A stretch of 47,172 nt of DNA from CAZMGG01 sp964565715 (lineage in GTDB: Bacteria > Planctomycetota > UBA1135 > UBA2386): contig CAZMGG010000032.1 in the NCBI GenBank assembly GCA_964565715.1, positions 1-47,172 of the forward strand, read 5' to 3'. The notes under the pieces were generated by a model. That model made no database searches. It was not told the DNA's origin and saw nothing but the letters and a program-made list of their open reading frames with translations. Below, one piece after another: positions 40,266 to 47,172 of the stretch. Each line of letters opens with the position of its first letter. The stretch's first letter is position 1. A program made the position numbers and the translations under genes.

Positions 40266-40880
40266 TCAGCCGTCCAGCCGGCGGCGCAGGGCCCGTGCGG
40301 CGGTGCGGGGCTCCTCGGCCTGCAGGATGGCGCCGCTGACGGCGATGCGGCGCACGCCGAGGCTCAGCAGCGACGGCAGGTTGGCGGGCGTGATGCCGCC
40401 GATCGCGAACAACGGCAGCGCGAGGTCCTGGGCGGTGCGGACCGCGGCGGTGATCGCGCCGGGGAGCTGGCCCTCGGTGTAGCCCTTGGTGGCCGAGGGG
40501 AAGCACGGGCCGAAGCCGACGTAGTCGGCGCCGTGCTCGGCGGCGGCCTTGATCTGCGCCGTGTCGTGCGTGCTGACGCCGAGCCAGCGGCCGTCCAGCA
40601 GGCGGCCGGCGCCGCCGGCGGGCATGTCGTCCTGGCCGACGTGGGCGCCATCGGCGCCGGTGCGCAGGGCCAGCAGCACGTGATCGTTGACGATCACCGG
40701 CACGCCGCGCGGCCGGCAGAGGGCGAGGCAGCGGCGCAGGCCGTCGGCGTCGGTGGTCTTCTGCCGCCACTGCACCAGATCCACGCCGCCGTCCAGCGCC
40801 GCCGGCAGGGTGGCCCAGGGTTCCGCCCGGCACAGCGCAGGCGTGAACAGCAGGCACAGGCGCAGGTCGGGGAAGGCCAC
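40266..40880 (-). CDS. thiE: Thiamine phosphate synthase
   Basis: The 204-residue enzyme couples the thiazole and pyrimidine halves of thiamine. It shows the TIM-barrel motifs Val-Gln-Trp-Arg-Gln-Lys near residue 38, Val-Ile-Val-Asn-Asp-His near 62-67, Gly-Ala-His-Val-Gly-Gln-Asp-Asp near 78-85, Gly-Val-Ser-Thr-His near 100 and Tyr-Val-Gly-Phe-Gly-Pro-Cys-Phe-Pro-Ser-Ala-Thr-Lys near 120-132. Ala-Ile-Gly-Gly-Ile-Thr-Pro-Ala-Asn follows near 162. It converges on queA with an 11-bp gap. No other thiamine gene is nearby. Confidence 0.93.
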   Translation of the reverse strand: MAFPDLRLCLLFTPALCRAEPWATLPAALDGGVDLVQWRQKTTDADGLRRCLALCRPRGVPVIVNDHVLLALRTGADGAHVGQDDMPAGGAGRLLDGRWLGVSTHDTAQIKAAAEHGADYVGFGPCFPSATKGYTEGQLPGAITAAVRTAQDLALPLFAIGGITPANLPSLLSLGVRRIAVSGAILQAEEPRTAARALRRRLDG

Positions 40881-40912
40881 CGTGGCCGGAGCCTACCCGC
40901 CCGGCTAGAACC

Positions 40913-41464
40913 TTGCGCACCGTGTTTCCGGACGCCTTCCTGCCCAACCTCGGCGTGTTCCTGCTGGGCCAGCTGGCGGCGTTCGGCTGCCTGCGGCTGG
41001 GGCTGGTGCGGCGCGGCGTGCTGCTGTTGCTCCTGCAATGGGTGCTGCTCGATGCGGCGCTGCTGCTGCGCTTCGCCCATGGCGAGGTCGGCATCGGCTA
41101 CGTCGGTCCGTTGACCGGCATGCAGGTGGTGGCGCTGGGCTCGGCGGCCTGGTTCGGTTACTGGCAATGGCGGCGGCGCTACAGCCGCACCGCCCGGCAG
41201 CGCGACCAGATCTTCGCCCAGGGCCAGCAGCAGTATCTGCGCGACGACCTGCCGGCGGCGTTCGCCACGTTCCGCCGGCTGCACCGCCACGATCCCGCCG
41301 ACGTGCCGGCGGCGATCGCGTTCGCCGCCGTGCTGGCGGCCCGTGGGCAGCCCAGGATGGCCGCGCGCGTGCTGCACTCTGCCAGGGCGCTGGACCGTGA
41401 CCGGGAGTATGCCGATCTGCTCGAATTCCGGCTGCAGCAGGTGGCGCCGGCGCGGGCGCGGTAG
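40913..41464 (+). CDS. Membrane protein with TPR-like tail
   Basis: This protein of about 183 residues has three hydrophobic segments (about 13-30, 35-52 and 66-84) and then a cytoplasmic helical region (100-175) with TPR-like features: Ala-Thr-Phe-Arg-Arg-Leu-His-Arg-His-Asp-Pro-Ala-Asp-Val-Pro-Ala and Ala-Ala-Arg-Val-Leu. Start is either TTG 40913 or GTG 40922, with no clear ribosome site. Function unknown. Confidence 0.7.
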   Translation: MRTVFPDAFLPNLGVFLLGQLAAFGCLRLGLVRRGVLLLLLQWVLLDAALLLRFAHGEVGIGYVGPLTGMQVVALGSAAWFGYWQWRRRYSRTARQRDQIFAQGQQQYLRDDLPAAFATFRRLHRHDPADVPAAIAFAAVLAARGQPRMAARVLHSARALDRDREYADLLEFRLQQVAPARAR

Positions 41465-41567
41465 GCGCGAAGGGGCTGCGAAGCGGGCCTGGAATCGTGG
41501 TGTGGGGAGCGTCGTGGGCGCCGCGTTACCCGGGCGCGCCCTCTGAACCCCATCCCGAGGTGAGATC

Positions 41568-43226
41568 GTGAACCTGGATCGCCGTCGGGGCGTCGGGCTC
41601 TTCCTGCTGCCCTTCGCCGTCCCGCTCCTGTCCGCCGTGTCGGCCCTGGCCCAGGGCCCGTTGCAGCCGCCGCCGGCGCCGCCGCAGAACCCGGTCACGC
41701 CGGCGAAGGCCGTGCTGGGCAAGATCCTGTTCTGGGAGGAGCAGTTGTCGAGCAACAACCGGGTGGCCTGCGGCACCTGCCATCAGCCCGGCGTCGGCGG
41801 CGGCGACCTGCGTCGCGCCCGGCACCCGGGGCTGGATGGCCGGCTGAACACGCCCGACGACGGGTTCGGCTCGCCGGGCGTGATCCGCAGCGACCGGAAC
41901 GACCACTACCAGCCCGCCGTCGCGTTCGGCTTCACCACCCAGGTCACCGGCCGCGCGTCGCCCAGCGCGATCACCGGCGGCTACTTCCCCGAGCTGTTCT
42001 GGGATGGCCGCGCTGGCGGCACCTTCCGCGACCCGCAGACCGGCGCCGTGGTCATCCCGCAGGGCGGCGCGCTGGAGAGCCAGTCGCTCGCGCCGATCCT
42101 CAACGACGTCGAGATGGCGCACGAGCAGCGCGACTGGACGGCGGTGTCGCAGAAGCTGCAGACCGCGCGGCCGATGGCGCTCGCCACCAACCTGCCCGCC
42201 GATGTGGCGGCGGCGATCGCGGCCCATCCAAGCTACCCCGCCCTGTTCCAGGCCGCCTTCGGCGATGCCACGATCGACGCGCGGCGCATCGCGTTCGCGC
42301 TGGCGACCTACGAGCGCACCCTGGTGCCCGACCAGACCCCGTGGGACCAGCTGCAGCGCGGCGTGCCGGGCGCGCTCACGCCGAACCAGATGCAGGGCAT
42401 GATCCTGTTCAACGGGCCGGCGCGGTGCAACCTGTGCCATCAGCCGGGCCTGTTCAGCGACCGCACCTACCGCAACCTGGGCCTGCGGCCGATCGCCGAG
42501 GACAATGGCCGCCAGGCGGTGACCGGCAATCCGGCGGATCGCGGCCGCTTCAAGGTGCCGAGCCTGCGCAACGTCGGCCTGCGCACCAGCTTCATGCACA
42601 ACGGCCAGTTCACCGACCTGCCGGCGGTGATCGGCTTCTACGTCGCCGGCGGCGGACCGAACCGCGACAACAAGGACCCGGCGCTGCTCCCGCTCAACCT
42701 GCCGCCGCAGCAGGGCCAGCAGGTGGTGGACTTCATCGCCAACGCGCTCACCGATCCGCGCGTGCGCAACCGGCAGTACCCGTTCGACAAGCCGACCCTG
42801 TTCTCGGAACGCAACCCGCCGCTGGGGACCCTGGTGGGGGCGGGTTCGCCGGGCACCGGCGGGGCCGTGCCGCAGATCCTGGCGGAGGTGCCGGCCAACA
42901 CCGGCAACGCCGACTTCAAGATCGGCGTGCACAACGGCCGCGGCGATGCCTTCGCGACCCTGGCGGTGGCCCTGCGGGCCGCTGCGCCGGGCACGGTGAT
43001 CCACGGCGTGCCGATCCACGTCGACCTGGGCGGCGCCGCGCTGCTGGGCGCTCAGCTCACGGGCCTCGCCGGCCAGGCGGGCCAGGGCCACACCACGTTC
43101 CAGCACGGCATCCCCGCGGACCCGGGTCTGGTGGGGATCACCCTGCACACCCAGTGGTTCGTGTGGGATCCGGCCACCGCGGCGGGGGCGGCCACCAGCA
43201 GCGGCGCGAGGTTCGCCTTGTTCTGA
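41568..43226 (+). CDS. Di-heme cytochrome c peroxidase / MauG-like protein with extra C-terminal domain
   Basis: The 552-residue protein has a signal peptide ending near residue 29 (Ala-Leu-Ala-Gln). The peroxidase body (about 40-405) has two heme motifs, Cys-Gly-Thr-Cys-His near residue 68 and Cys-Asn-Leu-Cys-His near 288, and family motifs Leu-Phe-Trp-Asp-Gly-Arg and Phe-Lys-Val-Pro-Ser-Leu-Arg-Asn-Val. The tail (about 440-552) is a separate beta-rich domain resembling the protein end at 1-321. The enzyme probably reduces peroxide or oxidises a protein partner in the periplasm. Start GTG 41568 follows GAGGTGAGATC. Confidence 0.92.
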   Translation: MNLDRRRGVGLFLLPFAVPLLSAVSALAQGPLQPPPAPPQNPVTPAKAVLGKILFWEEQLSSNNRVACGTCHQPGVGGGDLRRARHPGLDGRLNTPDDGFGSPGVIRSDRNDHYQPAVAFGFTTQVTGRASPSAITGGYFPELFWDGRAGGTFRDPQTGAVVIPQGGALESQSLAPILNDVEMAHEQRDWTAVSQKLQTARPMALATNLPADVAAAIAAHPSYPALFQAAFGDATIDARRIAFALATYERTLVPDQTPWDQLQRGVPGALTPNQMQGMILFNGPARCNLCHQPGLFSDRTYRNLGLRPIAEDNGRQAVTGNPADRGRFKVPSLRNVGLRTSFMHNGQFTDLPAVIGFYVAGGGPNRDNKDPALLPLNLPPQQGQQVVDFIANALTDPRVRNRQYPFDKPTLFSERNPPLGTLVGAGSPGTGGAVPQILAEVPANTGNADFKIGVHNGRGDAFATLAVALRAAAPGTVIHGVPIHVDLGGAALLGAQLTGLAGQAGQGHTTFQHGIPADPGLVGITLHTQWFVWDPATAAGAATSSGARFALF

Positions 43227-43378
43227 ACCACGAATGACACCACCGTCGGCGGTTCCGCCAGGGGCCGTCGGCGCGGGTGCGCGACGAATCCCTGCCGCGC
43301 ATCCGGAACGGGGTCGGCTCGAGGCTGCCGGCCCCGTTCTTTTCTGTACGGGGGCGGCTGCGCAGTAGATTCGCTCGC

Positions 43379-44290
43379 ATGTTGCGCCTCGCCGTCCTCG
43401 TCGCATGTCTGCTCCCGCTGCTGCCGGCCCAGGAACCGGCGGGTCCGCTGCCCCAGGGCAAGGCGCAGGTGCGTCTCACGGCCGGCGACACGCCCTTGGA
43501 CGTGTTCACCTACAAGCCGGCGGACTGGCCTGGGGAACGGATGATCCTGGTGTTGCACGGCGTCAATCGCAACGCCGACGAGTACCGCGACCATGCCTGC
43601 GCGATGGGGGACCGGTTCCAAGCCCTGATCGTCGCGCCTCGCTTCGACCGCGAACGCTTTCCGAGCCGGCGCTACCAGCAGGGCGGCGTGATGCGCGAGG
43701 ACGGCACCGCCGCCGAGCCGCACGAACGCACCTACGCGCTGATCCCGCGACTGGCGGCGCAGGTGCGTCTTCGCGAGGGTCGGCCGGGACTGCGGTTCTG
43801 GATCATCGGCCACTCCGCCGGCGGCCAGTTCGTCATGCGCATGAGTGCCTTCCAGGACACCGGCGCCGAACGGCTGGTGGCGGCCAACCCGGGCTCGGAC
43901 CTGTTCCCGACCCGCGACGCGCCGTTCGGCTACGGCTTCGGCGGGCTGCCGGATGCGATCGCCGACGACGCGGCGCTGCGGCGCTACCTCTCGGCACCGC
44001 TCACCATCTACCTCGGCACCGCCGACGATCAGCCCGACGACCACTTCGACCGCAGCGCCGCGGCGATGACGCAGGGCGGCGGCCGGCACCAGCGCGGGCT
44101 GGCGTGCTACTGGTACGCGCGAACGCTGGCGCAACTGCAGGGCTGGCCGTTCGCGTGGCAGCTCGTCGAGGCGCCGGGTGTCGCGCACGACCACGAGAAG
44201 ATGTTCGACCACGCGGCGTGCGAGCAGGCGTTGTTCGGCGAGGCGCCGGCGGCCAGCGCGCCGCACAAGGAACCGGGCAAGGAGCGCTGA
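43379..44290 (+). CDS. Exported alpha/beta hydrolase
   Basis: The 303-residue product has a signal peptide ending Leu-Leu-Pro-Ala-Gln near residue 17. The fold is alpha/beta hydrolase: Leu-Val-Leu-His-Gly-Val-Asn near 56-62, the nucleophile elbow Gly-His-Ser-Ala-Gly-Gly near 143-148 and a C-terminal His in Gly-Val-Ala-His-Asp-His near 263-268. The Asp of the triad is likely in Gly-Thr-Ala-Asp-Asp near 220. It resembles esterases of the PHB depolymerase-like group, substrate unknown. I chose ATG 43379 because the signal peptide starts there. Confidence 0.85.
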   Translation: MLRLAVLVACLLPLLPAQEPAGPLPQGKAQVRLTAGDTPLDVFTYKPADWPGERMILVLHGVNRNADEYRDHACAMGDRFQALIVAPRFDRERFPSRRYQQGGVMREDGTAAEPHERTYALIPRLAAQVRLREGRPGLRFWIIGHSAGGQFVMRMSAFQDTGAERLVAANPGSDLFPTRDAPFGYGFGGLPDAIADDAALRRYLSAPLTIYLGTADDQPDDHFDRSAAAMTQGGGRHQRGLACYWYARTLAQLQGWPFAWQLVEAPGVAHDHEKMFDHAACEQALFGEAPAASAPHKEPGKER

Positions 44291-44296
44291 GCCTGG

Positions 44297-45517
44297 TCAG
44301 CGGGCCCGGGCGTGCACGGTGCGCGCCAGCAGGTCGAGCATCCGCCGCAGCCGGTCGTAGTCCGGGTCGCGCAGGCGGAACCAGGTGTTGACGTGCCAGC
44401 CCTTCTCGAGGGGCTGGGTCGCCGTGCCGGGCTTCGGCACCGACCGCTCGATCAACGCCGGGCCGACCTCGCGCATCGCCGCGTCGAGCCCGTCGTGGCC
44501 GACGTAGCGTCCGTCGCGGTCCGGCCGGATCTGCACCGAACCCACGGCGTAGCGGCGGCTCGGCCGGCCCTCGGCGCGGCCGTGCAGCACCGCCGCGGCC
44601 CAGCTCCCGTAGAGGTCGAACTCGTTGCCGGCCTGGTGCATGTCCCAGATCCGCTCGCCGGCCGGGCGCGCGCCGATCTCGGAGACCTTCAAGCCCTTCG
44701 GCCCGAAGAACCACTCCATGTGGGTTGCCACGTCGATCAGGCCGAGCGCGTCGATCACCCGCTGCCCGGCGGCCCGCAACTCGCGGTAGCCCTCGGCCTC
44801 GATCCGGTTGGTGCAGGCGATCTGCGGCCGGATCGCGCGGTCCTGCAGCGCGGCGAGGCAGCCCGGGTAGTAGTGGCCGATGAAGTCGTGGACGATGCGG
44901 CCGCCGGCGGTGACGGTGTCGTAGAAGCCCTCGTGGCCCTCGACGAACTCCTCGACGATGAGTGGTCGCTGCGCCGTGGGCTGCAGCCGGTCCAGGGCCG
45001 CGGCCAGCGCGTTGGCATCGTCGATGCGGAAGGTGTCCAGCGTCCCGAAACCGCTCAGCGGCTTCAGGATCAGCGGATAGCCCTCGCGCTCGGCGAAGGC
45101 GGTGGCGGCCTCACGGTCGGTGACCGCCGCCGAGGCGGCGCAGGGGATGCCCTTCTGCCGCAACAGATCCTTCATCGCCGCCTTGTCGCGGCAGAGCCGC
45201 GCCTGTTCGGGCGTCAGGCCCGGGAGCTGCAGGCGCGAACGCAGCTCGGCGGCGGCCTGGATCGCCGGCTCGTCGATCGTCTCGACGCGGTCGATGCTGC
45301 CGGTGCCCTGCAGCTCCCTGGTCAGGGTCAGCAGTTCGACGGCGTCGAGCACCGAACGGCAGCGGCGGTAGCCGTCGAGTTTCCCGCGCAGTTCCGCGCC
45401 AAGCTTGTCGGGGGCGGTGTGGCCGATGCCCGACACCCGCGCGCCGGCCCGCTTCAGGGCGTCGACGAAGCGCAGGTTGTAGACGCCGGTCTCCGGCGCG
45501 ACGAACAGGACGTGCAT
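44297..45517 (-). CDS. ATP-grasp family ligase
   Basis: The 406-residue enzyme begins Met-His-Val-Leu-Phe-Val-Ala-Pro-Glu-Thr. It has ATP-grasp features: Asp-Lys-Ala-Ala-Met-Lys-Asp-Leu-Leu near residue 112, Pro-Leu-Ile-Leu-Lys-Pro-Leu-Ser-Gly-Phe-Gly near 147-157, Ile-Val-Glu-Glu-Phe-Val-Glu-Gly near 185, and a metal site in Glu-Ile-Gly-Ala-Arg-Pro-Ala-Gly-Glu-Arg near 279-288. Such enzymes form amide or thioester bonds via acyl phosphates, and the substrate is not evident. It lies 24 bp downstream of the P5C dehydrogenase gene, so the two are probably one operon. Confidence 0.88.
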   Translation of the reverse strand: MHVLFVAPETGVYNLRFVDALKRAGARVSGIGHTAPDKLGAELRGKLDGYRRCRSVLDAVELLTLTRELQGTGSIDRVETIDEPAIQAAAELRSRLQLPGLTPEQARLCRDKAAMKDLLRQKGIPCAASAAVTDREAATAFAEREGYPLILKPLSGFGTLDTFRIDDANALAAALDRLQPTAQRPLIVEEFVEGHEGFYDTVTAGGRIVHDFIGHYYPGCLAALQDRAIRPQIACTNRIEAEGYRELRAAGQRVIDALGLIDVATHMEWFFGPKGLKVSEIGARPAGERIWDMHQAGNEFDLYGSWAAAVLHGRAEGRPSRRYAVGSVQIRPDRDGRYVGHDGLDAAMREVGPALIERSVPKPGTATQPLEKGWHVNTWFRLRDPDYDRLRRMLDLLARTVHARAR

Positions 45518-45541
45518 GGCCGACCGGCGGGGCGCGGGGGC

Positions 45542-47092
45542 TCAGACCTTCTCGGAGATGGTCTTGGCCTGCAGGAACTGCAGCAGGTAGTCGGGGCCGC
45601 CGGCCTTGCTGTCGGTGCCCGACATGTTGAAACCGCCGAAGGGATGGGCGCCGACCAGGGCGCCGGTGCACTTGCGGTTGATGTAGAAGTTGCCGACGTG
45701 GAAGCGGCGCCGGGCCTCTTCCTTGTGCTGCTCGTTGCGGGTGAACACCGAGCCGGTGAGCCCGTACTCCGTGTTGTTGGCCACCTGCAGGCCCTCCTGC
45801 CAGTCCTTGACCCGGATCACCGCCAGCACCGGCCCGAAGATCTCCTCCTGGCTCAGCCTGGCGTCGGGGGTGATGCCGGTGAACACCGTCGGCTGCACGT
45901 AGTGGCCGTTGCCCTTGCCGGGGCCGCCGCCCGTGAGCAGCCTGCCCTCCTTCTTGCCGATCTCGATGTACTCGAGGGTCTTCTTCTTCGCGCCGGCGTC
46001 GACCATCGGCCCCATGTAGTTGCCGCGCTCCTTCGGGTGGCCGAGGGTCAGGGCCTCGACCTTGGGCTTGAGCTTCTTCACGAACTCGTCATGCACGTCC
46101 TGGTGGACGATGGCGCGGGAGCAGGCCGAGCACTTCTGGCCCTGGTAGCCGAACGCGCTCGCCACCACGGCGTCCACCGCCGCGTCGAGGTCGCAGTCCT
46201 TGTCGATCAGGATGCTGTCCTTGCCGCCCATCTCGGCGATCAGGCGCTTCATCCAGATCTGGCCCTTCCCGGTCTTCGCCGACTGCTCGAAGATCCAGAG
46301 GCCAACCTCCTTGCTGCCGGTGAAGGAGATGAAGCGCGTCTTCGGATGCTGCACCATGGCGCCGCCCACCGAGGAGCCGGGGCCGGTGAGGAAGTTGAGC
46401 ACCTGCTTCGGCAGGCCGACCTCGTGCAGCAGGGCGACGAAGCGGGCGGCGATCGCCGGCGACTGGCTGGCGGGCTTCAGCACCACCGTGTTGCCGGCGA
46501 GCAGGGCCGCCGACGCCATGCCGGCCATGATCGCCAGGGGGAAGTTCCAGGGCGGGATGACCGCGCCGACGCCAAGGGGGATGTAGAGCATCACGTTCCG
46601 CTCGCCCTTCACCGGCGTCACCGGCTGGGGCTCGGCGAGGCGGAGCGCCTGGCCGGCGTAGTACTCGAGGAAGTCGATGGCCTCGGCGGTGTCGGCGTCG
46701 GCCTCGGCCCAGCTCTTGCCCACCTCGAACACCAGCGCCGCCGAGAACTCGTGCTTGCGCTCGCGCAGCAGGCGGGCCGCCTCGAAGAAGTAGCGGGCGC
46801 GCTGCAGGACCGGCGTCTCGGCCCAGGCCGGGAAGGCGGCATGGGCGGCGTCCACCGCCCGGTTGGCGTCCTCGGCGGTCAGCTTGGGATAGACGCCGAT
46901 GACCCGGCTGGTGTCGCCCGGGTCGGTGTTGTCGAAGGTGGTCTTGCTGGTGACCGGCTCGCCGCCGATCCAGCAGGTCCAGGTCCGGCCGAGTTCCTTC
47001 TCGACGCGGTCGAGGGCCTGCTGGAAGGCCTTCTGCTGGGCGGGATCGCCGAAGTCGGTGAACGGCTCGTTGCGGAACTCGGGGGTCTGCAT
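45542..47092 (-). CDS. pruA: L-glutamate gamma-semialdehyde (1-pyrroline-5-carboxylate) dehydrogenase
   Basis: The 516-residue enzyme oxidises P5C to glutamate, the second step of proline degradation. It has Pro-Pro-Trp-Asn-Phe-Pro-Leu-Ala-Ile near residue 177, catalytic Glu in Ala-Glu-Met-Gly-Gly-Lys-Asp near 289 and Cys in Gly-Gln-Lys-Cys-Ser-Ala-Cys-Ser near 322. Phe-Thr-Gly-Ser-Lys-Glu-Val-Gly and a C-terminal Asn-Phe-Tyr-Ile-Asn-Arg-Lys-Cys-Thr-Gly-Ala are typical of the stand-alone form (RocA type). ATG 47092 was chosen because the preceding residues look non-coding. No proline dehydrogenase is in the window. Confidence 0.92.
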   Translation of the reverse strand: MQTPEFRNEPFTDFGDPAQQKAFQQALDRVEKELGRTWTCWIGGEPVTSKTTFDNTDPGDTSRVIGVYPKLTAEDANRAVDAAHAAFPAWAETPVLQRARYFFEAARLLRERKHEFSAALVFEVGKSWAEADADTAEAIDFLEYYAGQALRLAEPQPVTPVKGERNVMLYIPLGVGAVIPPWNFPLAIMAGMASAALLAGNTVVLKPASQSPAIAARFVALLHEVGLPKQVLNFLTGPGSSVGGAMVQHPKTRFISFTGSKEVGLWIFEQSAKTGKGQIWMKRLIAEMGGKDSILIDKDCDLDAAVDAVVASAFGYQGQKCSACSRAIVHQDVHDEFVKKLKPKVEALTLGHPKERGNYMGPMVDAGAKKKTLEYIEIGKKEGRLLTGGGPGKGNGHYVQPTVFTGITPDARLSQEEIFGPVLAVIRVKDWQEGLQVANNTEYGLTGSVFTRNEQHKEEARRRFHVGNFYINRKCTGALVGAHPFGGFNMSGTDSKAGGPDYLLQFLQAKTISEKV

Positions 47093-47128
47093 CCCGCTGT
47101 GGATGGGGTGCGTTCCCGGTAAAGACAA

Positions 47129-47158
47129 GCGACCTGGACGGGGGGCGGTCCAGGTCGC
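47129..47158 (-). terminator. Likely rho-independent terminator of a gene beyond the window
   Basis: A perfect 11-bp inverted repeat, GCGACCTGGAC (47129-47139) and GTCCAGGTCGC (47148-47158) with an 8-base loop. Read on the minus strand it is followed by TTGTCTTT, a T-rich tail. It lies upstream of the P5C dehydrogenase start, so it probably ends a leftward gene located to the right. Confidence 0.65.
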
Positions 47159-47172
47159 CGAGAAGACTGCAG

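Noticed and set aside
44312..47122. Long plus-strand open frame opposite the ATP-grasp and P5C dehydrogenase genes
   Set aside because: It is antisense to two clear enzymes and has biased composition.
1..47172. CRISPR array
   Set aside because: No set of regularly spaced repeats was seen; the only direct repeats are the tRNA copies and the IS91 ends.

Overview
The window looks like a planctomycete chromosome, probably an assembled draft because a run of ten N interrupts one gene. It is GC-rich. Diagnostic genes are a PSD1/DUF1592-type cytochrome-like protein next to a DUF1552 Tat-exported partner, and many exported proteins whose signal peptides end in a Leu-Pro-Ala-Gln-like cleavage site. 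I cannot name a genus.

Left part (1-22.3 kb). Core genes are an isocitrate/isopropylmalate dehydrogenase, a divergent exported methionine sulfoxide reductase A (msrA), two tandem paralogous membrane proteins, a decayed nucleotidyltransferase with an overlapping small acidic gene, an exported protein followed by a sensor kinase/response regulator pair, the DUF1592/DUF1552 pair, a cytochrome/copper-monooxygenase-like/TPR lipoprotein, a Tat-exported epimerase coupled to an S46 peptidase, a very large HEAT-repeat membrane protein and a PAS sensor kinase.

Middle part (22.4-31.9 kb). A tRNA-Val(CAC) gene is followed 9.4 kb later by an exact 25-bp copy of its 3' end, so this interval reads as a genomic island integrated at the tRNA. 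It holds an IS91-family rolling-circle element, a second isolated copy of that element's 294-bp end, several lower-GC orphan genes, a fused recB/comM remnant, and a five-gene leftward operon (sigma factor, two small paralogues, a cysteine-rich protein and a HEAT-repeat lipoprotein) of unknown function. I find no integrase.

Right part (31.9-47.2 kb). An exported thioredoxin-like protein, homoserine kinase, an ALDH7-type aldehyde dehydrogenase, a DinB-like protein, a DUF2304/glycosyltransferase pair, a beta-propeller lipoprotein, queA, thiE, a TPR membrane protein, a di-heme peroxidase, an alpha/beta hydrolase, an ATP-grasp enzyme and a proline-pathway P5C dehydrogenase.

The strongest observation is two probable selenoproteins. 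In msrA the catalytic Cys codon of the G-C-F-W-G motif is TGA, followed by a perfect 8-bp hairpin. In the thioredoxin-like gene the first Cys codon of the C-G-P-C motif is TGA. Both frames continue with full family similarity after the TGA, so simple annotation would split each gene in two. Both products are predicted to be exported, which suggests a selenium-dependent envelope redox-repair function.
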